From positions 1 to 7,756 of the forward strand of contig JABSRS010000079.1 of NCBI GenBank assembly GCA_013214885.1: DNA of 7,756 nt. Reading direction: 5' to 3'. Both the position numbers and the translations under genes were made by a program. This document shows positions 1 to 6,161 of the stretch, piece by piece (position 1 is the stretch's first letter; the number at the start of each line of letters is the position of its first letter). This stretch comes from Gammaproteobacteria bacterium. Lineage in GTDB: Bacteria > Pseudomonadota > Gammaproteobacteria > Enterobacterales > Psychrobiaceae. The notes beneath the pieces are model-generated. The model saw nothing but the letters and a program-made list of their open reading frames with translations. It was not told the origin of the DNA and searched no databases.

Positions 1-324
1 TGTATGCTTTTTGTCAGCGGGTAGATGGACAAAATGCAATAAATCAATATCCGCAGCCAGCTCATCTTCGAGCATAAAAGGGATTGTTTTTAAGGCTTGG
101 CGCCGATTAGTTGTCGGCAATTCTACCGAAAACAAGCCAACGTCGGTTCCTGGCACCAATATTTGCACCACACCCTGTGACGCCCGCTCGCTCAAACTGA
201 CTAATTCAGCCGCATTACTGAGGGTGCCAGAGGCAATTATTTCTTGTTCGCTGTCCGACCAGGTCAACCAACTAATGGCTTGCTCGGCATGACTGCCAAG
301 CCGGATAACTAATCGTTCGGTCAT
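1..324 (-). CDS. gspL: GspL, T2SS inner-membrane platform protein, N-terminal part (cut by window edge)
   Basis: GspL is a bitopic inner-membrane protein. Its cytoplasmic actin-like domain binds the N-terminal domain of the ATPase GspE, and its periplasmic part pairs with GspM. Only the first 108 codons are here, against roughly 390-400 residues for the family, so the transmembrane segment and periplasmic domain lie beyond the left edge. The translation begins MTERLVIRLGS and contains IPFMLEDELAADID at residues 81-94, which matches the conserved 'PF-LEE-LA-D' block of the GspL cytoplasmic domain. The ATG at 324 overlaps the gspK stop codon as ATGA (4 nt), and a GGAG at 335-332 sits 7 nt upstream, so the start is well supported. 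Position directly after gspK is the standard T2SS order. The frame is open to the edge and I see no defect. Confidence 0.95.
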   Translation of the reverse strand, partial: MTERLVIRLGSHAEQAISWLTWSDSEQEIIASGTLSNAAELVSLSERASQGVVQILVPGTDVGLFSVELPTTNRRQALKTIPFMLEDELAADIDLLHFVHLPADKKHT

Positions 325-1328
325 TCAATATCTCCAAACTGACGGCTAACCACCATCAGTTTTCCTTTGTCATCTCGATGAAGCTTACTCTCAAGAGTAA
401 ATGTTCGCTTATCAATGGTAAATTCCATTACAGCTCTGAAGCTGTCACTCGTTACTTTAAATTGTTTTTTAAAATCAGCACTCAATTTTCCTAACTTGCT
501 GATTTCAGACGTAGCAAAAAATTCATCCTTATCACTAAAGCCATCCTCTTTACGACTCGATAAGACCGACGACGCATCACTGAGTGATAGCTTAAAGGCA
601 TCACCAAACGCTGCCACCAATAACGCAGGCTGCTCAACGTCGATGGTATTAACATTAAAGGTTAAATCATTATCGTTAGGGATCACGCAAACATAGGGTC
701 TAATTTGGCGATACAGTGCAGGGGTCATCCCGTCTATCGCCAGTAATTCGGTGACCGTTGCCATGCTGCTGTTAGGCGTTAAATATGGCACTTGCATCGA
801 GGCGTAACTATCGTCTTCCGCTCCGATTGAGCTCTCGACCTTATCATTCTTGTCGACCCAGTCACGTACCGTGCTCGAGAGCTTTTCAACTAAGTATTCT
901 TCAATCTCAATTGATCGTAATAACGCTTCAAATTGCCGCTGCACTGGTGTTGGACTAAACGGCTTGGTGGGATCTGGTTCAGCGGCTAACGCATTGAGAT
1001 TAAAACAACTGCGTAAGTCTTGTATTTGACCTGAAAGTTGACCGTTTTCCAGTGGGAATATCATCCCTTGCTGTGACCACAGCTGTTGCAAGTGAACTTT
1101 ATTAGGATCATCTTTAAAGTCTTGATTTAAGACCTTTAAAGCCAGCTGTTCACCAGCCAATCCCGACCATAACCCTTGCTGGTAAAGCTGTTGATTAATG
1201 GTACGATTGGCGATTAATTGTAATCGTCCAGTCATCGATGATGCAATAATAACGACCAAAGCAACCACCAATAACACGGTGATTAATGCCACGCCTTGTT
1301 GGCGTTTAAACCGCGAATTTTCAGCCAT
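321..1328 (-). CDS. gspK: GspK, minor pseudopilin at the pseudopilus tip
   Basis: GspK is the large minor pseudopilin that caps the GspI-GspJ-GspK tip complex. The predicted precursor is 335 residues, a normal length. It has a short basic leader MAENSRFKRQQG cut by prepilin peptidase after Gly12, then a hydrophobic helix (about 13-31). The mature N-terminus VALIT lacks the Glu5 found in the other pseudopilins; this is a known trait of GspK and fits its place at the tip. The periplasmic domain carries the family block DWVDKNDKVESS with GAEDDSYAS (about 156-177), and two cysteines, C108 and C214, that could form a disulfide (inference). I start at ATG 1328 because GGAGG at 1340-1336 lies 7 nt upstream and the gspJ stop overlaps it as TAATG. 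An in-frame GTG at 1367 would add 13 residues and misplace the leader. The stop overlaps the gspL start. Confidence 0.96.
   Translation of the reverse strand: MAENSRFKRQQGVALITVLLVVALVVIIASSMTGRLQLIANRTINQQLYQQGLWSGLAGEQLALKVLNQDFKDDPNKVHLQQLWSQQGMIFPLENGQLSGQIQDLRSCFNLNALAAEPDPTKPFSPTPVQRQFEALLRSIEIEEYLVEKLSSTVRDWVDKNDKVESSIGAEDDSYASMQVPYLTPNSSMATVTELLAIDGMTPALYRQIRPYVCVIPNDNDLTFNVNTIDVEQPALLVAAFGDAFKLSLSDASSVLSSRKEDGFSDKDEFFATSEISKLGKLSADFKKQFKVTSDSFRAVMEFTIDKRTFTLESKLHRDDKGKLMVVSRQFGDIE
332..335 (-). promoter_or_regulatory. Shine-Dalgarno for gspL
   Basis: GGAG on the minus strand, 7 nt before ATG 324, within the last codons of gspK. It supports independent re-initiation at the ATGA overlap. 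Confidence 0.75.
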
Positions 1329-1942
1329 TATTGGTCCTCCGGTGTAGGCACCGCCAGAAACTGCCACCGTATTTCACCGTAGCTCTTTAAGGTCAAAATC
1401 ATCGCGATCCCTTGTGGTATCGTCGCCTTATCCCAATTTTTTTGCCATTTCTTTTGAGCGAAATATTCAAATTTTAATGCTTCGACATCACGTAATAACA
1501 CCGTGATTTGCGGTTTAGTGCCACTTTCTTGATCGGGATATAAATAATGCAGCCGTTCTAAACGCCCTTCAACCAATCGGTAACCTACCGCTTGTACTGT
1601 GCCACGGGGGAACATTTGAGCAGGATTACGCCAGCCAAGGCGGGTAAATGCGATGCCATGATCGTCACTATCGATAACGCCATCACCCGCTAACAGAAAT
1701 TTTTCGCTCGGATCACCACCATTGAATCTGATACTACGCGGGGTTATTTGCATAATGTCAGTTTGAATTAATTGATAAGTTCGCTGAGTTTGCTTAATTC
1801 GCTGCACCGCATTCATGGATATTTCATCACTGGTCAGGACCGAAAAAAGCACTTGATGCGACGCCAGACCAATTAAGGCAAAAATGGCAATCGCAATCAT
1901 TATTTCGATCAGCGTAAAGCCGTGTTGGCGAGTTATCTTCAT
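1328..1942 (-). CDS. gspJ: GspJ, minor pseudopilin
   Basis: GspJ is a minor pseudopilin of the tip complex with GspI and GspK, embedded in the inner membrane before assembly. The 204-residue precursor has a short leader MKITRQHG ending in Gly8, then FTLIEIMIAIAIFALIG: Phe at +1 and Glu at +5 of the mature protein, the classic type IV pilin-like N-terminus. The rest is a soluble beta-rich periplasmic domain, with the family-typical stretch GIAFTRLGWRNP near residues 95-106 and a C-terminal region about percent-identity-variable among homologues. The ATG at 1942 overlaps the gspI stop as ATGA (4 nt). Only a weak GGTGG is visible 7 nt upstream, so initiation probably depends on coupling to gspI translation (inference). 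The stop TAA shares one base with the gspK start. Length and context agree with the assignment. Confidence 0.96.
   Translation of the reverse strand: MKITRQHGFTLIEIMIAIAIFALIGLASHQVLFSVLTSDEISMNAVQRIKQTQRTYQLIQTDIMQITPRSIRFNGGDPSEKFLLAGDGVIDSDDHGIAFTRLGWRNPAQMFPRGTVQAVGYRLVEGRLERLHYLYPDQESGTKPQITVLLRDVEALKFEYFAQKKWQKNWDKATIPQGIAMILTLKSYGEIRWQFLAVPTPEDQ
1336..1340 (-). promoter_or_regulatory. Strong Shine-Dalgarno for gspK
   Basis: On the minus strand this reads GGAGG and is followed by a 7-nt spacer (ACCAATA) before ATG 1328. It lies inside the 3' end of gspJ. It decides the gspK start against the upstream in-frame GTG at 1367. Confidence 0.85.
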
Positions 1943-2322
1943 TTTTTCGCCACCATATAACTGGTTAATTCAGCCAGGGCTGACTCACTGCCTTCGCTAG
2001 CTAAAATCCTAATTCTAACCAGTCTAAAATCAGGATCAGGAGTTTTTAACCCTTCTTGCTGCCAATACCAAGTTTGGCCAGCAAACTCGACCTCACCTTT
2101 GGTGTCGCCCAATTTAGGCAGTTTTTGGTCTAAATGAAGCTGGGTAAGGTGATTGTTAGCGATCCACAATGCTTGAGTTTTTTGTTCAATGTAAGATAAC
2201 GAGCGCATGTGTTCGGTCGCGACATTAACCGCGGCAAGTGCCGCCAGAGAAAACACCGCAAGAGCGACCATCACTTCAATTAGTGTCATCCCCAATTGCT
2301 GTTTAAGTGCTTGATTAGTCAT
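1939..2322 (-). CDS. gspI: GspI, minor pseudopilin
   Basis: GspI is the minor pseudopilin thought to nucleate the tip by recruiting GspJ and then GspK. The predicted precursor is 127 residues, usual for GspI. The leader MTNQALKQQLG ends in Gly11 and is followed by MTLIEVMVALAVFSLAA; Met rather than Phe at +1 is common in GspI, and Glu at +5 is present. A small periplasmic domain follows, with a Trp-rich segment (TWYWQQEG). I chose ATG 2322 because AAGGAG at 2335-2330 lies 7 nt upstream. An in-frame TTG at 2343 would add 7 residues and would run through that Shine-Dalgarno, so I reject it. The start overlaps the end of gspH by 8 nt and the stop overlaps the gspJ start by 4 nt, which suggests coupled translation of the minor pseudopilins. 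Confidence 0.96.
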   Translation of the reverse strand: MTNQALKQQLGMTLIEVMVALAVFSLAALAAVNVATEHMRSLSYIEQKTQALWIANNHLTQLHLDQKLPKLGDTKGEVEFAGQTWYWQQEGLKTPDPDFRLVRIRILASEGSESALAELTSYMVAKK

Positions 2323-2920
2323 GACCAAGCTCCTTAACTTCAATCATCCCGAGCGTGTCGGCTTTTAAGATTAATCGATAACGTTGTTGCAGTTCAGTCA
2401 ACATTTGCTCACTGCTCTCATTAAAACGCCATTCAACGGTAAAGGGAGTTAGCTCTCCTGATGATAAAATCAGCAATTGCGGGATATGTTTCTGCTCTTT
2501 CTGATCCTGTTCGAGATCAGCTTCGCGCTCACTAAATAACGCGTTAGACGAGAAATCTAGTTGATCGGGCGACCACGGAAAACCATCGACGCTCAGCAGT
2601 AATTGCGCCCGCTTTAGCTGTTGTTCAACCAATAAATCGTCAGCAAGCGGCTGCCATCGTTGCTCAACCAATTCGACAAAGCGATAACTCCCTAACTCAA
2701 CCACCATGCCATAATCACGCCCTGTCATCACGGCCTGATCGAGTGCAATCTCAGTCAAGGCCGCCATTTTTTTCGCTTGACGTTTTAAAGCTTTCTGCGG
2801 CGCAGAGCTATCAACCGTAAATAATACCGCCGATGCCACTAAGCCCATTAATAAGGCGACCAGCATTAATTCAATCAAGGTAAACCCTGTGTGGTTTTTC
2901 CTTGGTTTGCTGATTTTCAT
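2315..2920 (-). CDS. gspH: GspH, minor pseudopilin
   Basis: GspH is the minor pseudopilin thought to link the GspI/J/K tip to the GspG shaft. From ATG 2920 the precursor is 201 residues, about the usual size. The leader MKISKPRKNHTG is strongly basic and ends in Gly12; FTLIELMLVALLMGLVASAV follows, with Phe +1 and Glu +5. The periplasmic domain shows the GspH-type stretch MAALTEIALDQAVMTGRDYG (around residues 36-55) followed by a strand-rich C-terminal domain. The start is the least certain in the window. An in-frame GTG at 2941 would lengthen the leader by 7 residues, and neither candidate has a clear Shine-Dalgarno. I prefer the ATG because of its leader length. The gene is 31 nt after gspG and overlaps gspI by 8 nt. 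Confidence 0.93.
   Translation of the reverse strand: MKISKPRKNHTGFTLIELMLVALLMGLVASAVLFTVDSSAPQKALKRQAKKMAALTEIALDQAVMTGRDYGMVVELGSYRFVELVEQRWQPLADDLLVEQQLKRAQLLLSVDGFPWSPDQLDFSSNALFSEREADLEQDQKEQKHIPQLLILSSGELTPFTVEWRFNESSEQMLTELQQRYRLILKADTLGMIEVKELGHD
2330..2335 (-). promoter_or_regulatory. Strong Shine-Dalgarno for gspI
   Basis: On the minus strand this reads AAGGAG, 7 nt before ATG 2322, and is embedded in the last codons of gspH. It fixes the gspI start and rules out the upstream TTG at 2343. Confidence 0.85.
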
Positions 2921-2923
2921 TGG

Positions 2924-2949
2924 CTGGTCAATTCGCTTCACTGGTCAAT
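2924..2949 (-). repeat. Short direct repeat in the gspG-gspH spacer
   Basis: The nine-base unit ATTGACCAG (minus strand) occurs twice, at 2949-2941 and 2932-2924, with starts 17 nt apart. The pair fills most of the 31-nt spacer before the gspH ATG, and the first copy overlaps the alternative GTG start at 2941. It could be a small duplication or chance; I see no operator or hairpin in it. Confidence 0.45.
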
Positions 2950-2951
2950 AC

Positions 2952-3398
2952 TTATTGTTGGTCTGGTTTATCAAACATGTTCCAGTTACCGATATCATCT
3001 TCGGTCCCTTCTTCACCATCTAATCCAGCTGAAAACAGGTCATATTTACCATTTTCACCTGGTTGCAGTAATAAGTACTCATTACCCCACGGATCCGTTG
3101 GCAAACGTTTAATGTAGCCATCTTCACGGTAGTTACGTGGCTGCGGGTCAATATCAGGCTTGCTCACTAGCGCTTCAAGACCTTGATCGGTGTTTGGATA
3201 GCGACTGTTATCAAGTTTGTACATATCCATCGCACTTTCGAGCGTAGTAATATCAGATACCACTTTTTGGCGCTCGGCTTTTTCTTTGTTACCGAGTAAA
3301 TTCGGTAACACCATGCTGGCAAGAATACCCAGAATTACAATAACAACCATGATTTCTAGCAGGGTAAAACCCGCTTGTTTTTGATGCTTAAAATGCAT
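2952..3398 (-). CDS. gspG: GspG, major pseudopilin
   Basis: GspG is the main subunit of the periplasmic pseudopilus that pushes substrates through the secretin. The 148-residue precursor has leader MHFKHQKQAG (Gly10 cleavage), then FTLLEIMVVIVILGILASMV, with Phe +1 and Glu +5 (residue 15). Prepilin peptidase, encoded elsewhere, would cleave it and N-methylate the new N-terminus. The family landmarks follow: TDQGLEALVSKP (70-81), RNYREDGYIKRLPTDPWGNEY (about 88-108) and the calcium-binding loop DLFSAGLDGEEGTEDDIGNW (120-139), whose acidic residues D127, D134 and D135 correspond to mature 117, 124 and 125. This calcium site is known to be needed for GspG stability in homologues. ATG 3398 has a GAGG 5 nt upstream. 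The gene follows gspF after 28 nt and is the most conserved pseudopilin gene here. Confidence 0.98.
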   Translation of the reverse strand: MHFKHQKQAGFTLLEIMVVIVILGILASMVLPNLLGNKEKAERQKVVSDITTLESAMDMYKLDNSRYPNTDQGLEALVSKPDIDPQPRNYREDGYIKRLPTDPWGNEYLLLQPGENGKYDLFSAGLDGEEGTEDDIGNWNMFDKPDQQ

Positions 3399-3403
3399 AA
3401 CTT

Positions 3404-3407
3404 CCTC
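3404..3407 (-). promoter_or_regulatory. Shine-Dalgarno for gspG
   Basis: GAGG on the minus strand within GAGGAAGTT, ending 5 nt before ATG 3398. It sits in an A/T-rich 28-nt spacer after the gspF stop and is one of the few initiation sites in this operon not embedded in an upstream gene. Confidence 0.7.
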
Positions 3408-3426
3408 GTTTATATCAGATAATTAA

Positions 3427-4641
3427 TTAACCGCCAACTAAAGAGTTGAGGTCTAAAATAGGTTGTAAAATAGCGATTACAATAAAGAACACCACACAAG
3501 CCATGCTGACCACAATGGCAGGGGTAAAGACCCCTAATGCCATATTGGCTAGTGCCTCGAATTCACGGTCTTGATTATCAGCCGCACGGCCGAGCATTTG
3601 TTCAAGTTCACCACTTTTCTCGCCCGATGCAATCATATGCAACATCATTGGCGGGAACAGCTTAGTTTGTTGCAAACTAGCACGTAAACTTGAACCTTCA
3701 CGGACATAATTAGCCGCAGCAAGCACCGCATTGCGAATATGAATATTGGCTAACACGTCCGATGAAATTCTCATGCTTTCGAGTAATGGCACACTCGACG
3801 AGGTCAAAATACTTAACGTTCTGGCAAATCTGGCCGTATTAAGGCCGCGGGTCACTTTACCAAAAACGGGTAAGGACAACAGTCGACGATGCACCGCCAG
3901 TTCAAACTTCGGCTTGTTCATTTGGTGTTTAAATAACATAATCGCACCGCAAATAAGTAGCACCACCAGCAAGCCAAAATTACGAACAAAATCACTGGCC
4001 ATAATCAGAATTTGAGTCGACATCGGTAGCTCTTGTCCCATGTGCTGAAACTGTTCAACTACCTTTGGCACCACGACCGCTAATAGCAATGAGATAACCC
4101 CCACAGCCACGACCGTTAGCATGATTGGATAAATCATCGCCTGCATTAATTTACTGCGCATAATTTGGCGCTGCTCGGTGTAATCGGCCAAGCGATTTAG
4201 CACGATATCTAAATGCCCTGACTTTTCACCAGCGGCGACCATTGCGGTATAGAGCTTTTCAAAAATCTGTGGAAATTCAGCCATCGAATCGGCCAGGCTA
4301 TAACCTTCAACCACCCGAGAACGAACGGCTAATACCACTGATTTAATTTTTGGTTGTTCACATTGCTCGGCAACGGCTTGCAAACTCTCTTCAATCGGCA
4401 ATGATGCCTGAACTAAGGTTGAAAGCTGACGGGTGATCAGTGCCAAATCGGCAGCGCTGATCTTATGCCGACCGCCAAGAGCGCCTTTTTTAGACGTTGC
4501 GGTCGCAACCGCTTTAACGTCGAGCGGCATCAAGGTTTTATCACGTAGCTGCTGACGCACCTGTCGTATTGAATCGGCCTCTAAAACACCTTTAACTTGC
4601 TTACCTTGTTTATTTAAGGCTTTGTATTCAAATGCTGCCAC
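3427..4641 (-). CDS. gspF: GspF, polytopic inner-membrane platform protein
   Basis: GspF is the polytopic core of the T2SS platform and is thought to transmit ATPase movement to pseudopilus assembly. The 404-residue product starts MAAFEYKALNKQGKQVKG, the standard GspF N-terminus. Two T2SF domains follow, each holding the family repeat: MVAAGEKSGHLD (134-145) and MIASGEKSGELE (336-347). Three hydrophobic segments are visible at about 168-191, 221-237 and 370-393, as expected. The C-terminus has the typical ILQPILDLNSLVG. The start codon is GTG at 4641, chosen because it gives the exact family N-terminus, with a GGG about 5-6 nt upstream and the gspE stop 8 nt away. No upstream ATG fits. Complete, with no defect seen. 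Confidence 0.97.
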   Translation of the reverse strand: MAAFEYKALNKQGKQVKGVLEADSIRQVRQQLRDKTLMPLDVKAVATATSKKGALGGRHKISAADLALITRQLSTLVQASLPIEESLQAVAEQCEQPKIKSVVLAVRSRVVEGYSLADSMAEFPQIFEKLYTAMVAAGEKSGHLDIVLNRLADYTEQRQIMRSKLMQAMIYPIMLTVVAVGVISLLLAVVVPKVVEQFQHMGQELPMSTQILIMASDFVRNFGLLVVLLICGAIMLFKHQMNKPKFELAVHRRLLSLPVFGKVTRGLNTARFARTLSILTSSSVPLLESMRISSDVLANIHIRNAVLAAANYVREGSSLRASLQQTKLFPPMMLHMIASGEKSGELEQMLGRAADNQDREFEALANMALGVFTPAIVVSMACVVFFIVIAILQPILDLNSLVGG

Positions 4642-4649
4642 ACGCTACC

Positions 4650-6161
4650 CTACTCTTCACGAGTGACTCGTAAAACTTCTTCAAGTGAAGTAATACCAGC
4701 CAATATTTTTGAAATACCATCTTGACGAATACTTGGACTAATAGTCCGAACATGTCGTTCAACCTCAAACTCGCTGGTGCCGTTATGAATCATTTCTCGC
4801 ACGGTATCATCAACTTCGAGTAGCTCATGAATGCCAGTTCGGCCACGATAGCCGCTATACTTACATTTGTCACAACCCTTAGGACGGAATATTTCGACCG
4901 GAGTAGTTTGTTGCAACAACACCAGCTCACTTTCATCAGCTTGATGCTCTTCACGACACTCAACACAGAGCGTTCGTACCAATCGTTGGGCTAATACACC
5001 CAATAAGCTTGATGATAACAAGAAGGTCTCAACACCCATATCTTGCAGGCGCGTTACGGCACCAACCGCGGTATTGGTGTGCAATGTCGATAGCACCATG
5101 TGACCAGTTAAACTCGCTTGGACTGCAATTTGTGCAGTTTCCAAATCACGAATCTCACCAATCATCACGACATCGGGATCTTGACGTAAAATAGCGCGTA
5201 GACCACGAGCAAAGGTCATATCAACCTTGGCATTAACCTGGGTTTGTCCAATGCCGTCAATGTTGTACTCAATCGGATCTTCAACGGTTAAGATATTACG
5301 ATCTTGACTGTTTAAATCGGTTAACCCTGCATATAGGGTGGTACTTTTACCAGAGCCCGTCGGTCCAGTAACGAGGATTATCCCGTGCGGTCGGTGAATT
5401 AAACGATCGAACCGCTCACGGATCCCCAAGGTCATTCCTAAATCTTTTAAATTTAATCGTGCTTGGTTTTTATCGAGTAAACGCAATACCACACGCTCGC
5501 CATGACTCGATGGCATCGTTGAGACACGCACATCAACGGCGCGACCCGCGATACGCAATGAAATACGACCATCTTGTGGCAACCGTTTTTCAGCAATATC
5601 TAACTTGGCCATCACTTTAATTCGTGACACTAACAACGAAGCCAGCTTACGGTTAGGCTTTAAGACCTCGCGTAAAATACCATCGACTCGAAAGCGGATC
5701 ATTAACTGTTTTTCGAAGGTTTCGATATGAACATCTGACGCGCCTTCTTTAATCGCTTCACTTAAGGTGGCGTTAATTAGCTTGATAATCGGTGCGTCAT
5801 CTTCAGATTCTAGTAAATCTTCAATCTCGGTTATTTCATCGGCCAGCGTAAACAGGTCAACGTCGTTACCAAGATCTTCAACTAACTGCTGAGTTTTCGA
5901 GGTGTCATGTTGGAAAGCAATGGTGAGCTCACGTTCAAAGGTATCACTGTCGAGTCGGGTTAATTCTAAATCTTGACCATGATGGCGCCGAGCTTCAAGC
6001 ACGGCGGTCATGGTGGTCTCGGGGTGATACAGCAAGGTGGCTTGCTGATCGATTTCAACCAACAATACCCCATGATGCTTGGCATGAGCAAAACTAAGCA
6101 CTCGCTGAGTTTCGCTTAGCTCAACAGCCTCGACGACTTGTTCGGGCTCGCTATTAGTCAT
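4650..6161 (-). CDS. gspE: GspE, T2SS assembly ATPase
   Basis: GspE is the hexameric cytoplasmic ATPase that powers pseudopilus assembly; its N-terminal domain docks on GspL. The 503-residue product has normal length. In order I see an N-terminal domain (about 1-115), the N2 domain with [20 protein letters not shown] (142-161), then the RecA-like core. The core holds Walker [10 protein letters not shown] (266-274), the Asp box around [13 protein letters not shown] (291-303), the Walker B region [14 protein letters not shown] (326-339) and the His box [13 protein letters not shown] (351-363). A tetracysteine zinc module follows (C399, C402, C430, C433), with the C-terminal [14 protein letters not shown] typical of GspE. 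ATG 6161 overlaps the end of gspD by 8 nt; a weak AAAGAG lies 10 nt upstream, suggesting coupling to gspD. The stop is 8 nt before gspF. The neighbours separate it from PilB-type paralogues. Confidence 0.98.
   Translation of the reverse strand: MTNSEPEQVVEAVELSETQRVLSFAHAKHHGVLLVEIDQQATLLYHPETTMTAVLEARRHHGQDLELTRLDSDTFERELTIAFQHDTSKTQQLVEDLGNDVDLFTLADEITEIEDLLESEDDAPIIKLINATLSEAIKEGASDVHIETFEKQLMIRFRVDGILREVLKPNRKLASLLVSRIKVMAKLDIAEKRLPQDGRISLRIAGRAVDVRVSTMPSSHGERVVLRLLDKNQARLNLKDLGMTLGIRERFDRLIHRPHGIILVTGPTGSGKSTTLYAGLTDLNSQDRNILTVEDPIEYNIDGIGQTQVNAKVDMTFARGLRAILRQDPDVVMIGEIRDLETAQIAVQASLTGHMVLSTLHTNTAVGAVTRLQDMGVETFLLSSSLLGVLAQRLVRTLCVECREEHQADESELVLLQQTTPVEIFRPKGCDKCKYSGYRGRTGIHELLEVDDTVREMIHNGTSEFEVERHVRTISPSIRQDGISKILAGITSLEEVLRVTREE

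Noticed and set aside
415..696. Plus-strand open frame opposite gspK
   Set aside because: It lies entirely antisense to an intact, recognisable gspK; the translation has no family features and is a shadow frame. The same applies to plus-strand frames at 11-292, 3746-4015, 5009-5194 and 6511-6813.
1437..1443. Run of seven A (minus strand) inside gspJ as a possible slippage or frameshift site
   Set aside because: The frame is intact through the run, the downstream protein matches GspJ length, and there is no obvious stimulatory structure or useful alternative product.
2891..3117. Two overlapping plus-strand frames across the gspG-gspH junction
   Set aside because: They are antisense to the 3' end of gspG and the 5' end of gspH, have no Shine-Dalgarno that I can see, and the hydrophobic content simply mirrors the sequence of the opposite strand.
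3399..3426. Possible promoter or terminator in the gspF-gspG spacer
   Set aside because: The 28 nt are A/T-rich but contain no hairpin with a U-tract and no convincing -35/-10 pair; it looks like a simple leader with a Shine-Dalgarno.
4650..6161. Alternative reading of the ATPase and pseudopilins as a type IV pilus locus (PilB/PilC/pilin)
   Set aside because: The order D-E-F-G-H-I-J-K-L, the GspG calcium loop, the Glu5-lacking GspK and the GspL N-terminus are specific to T2SS.
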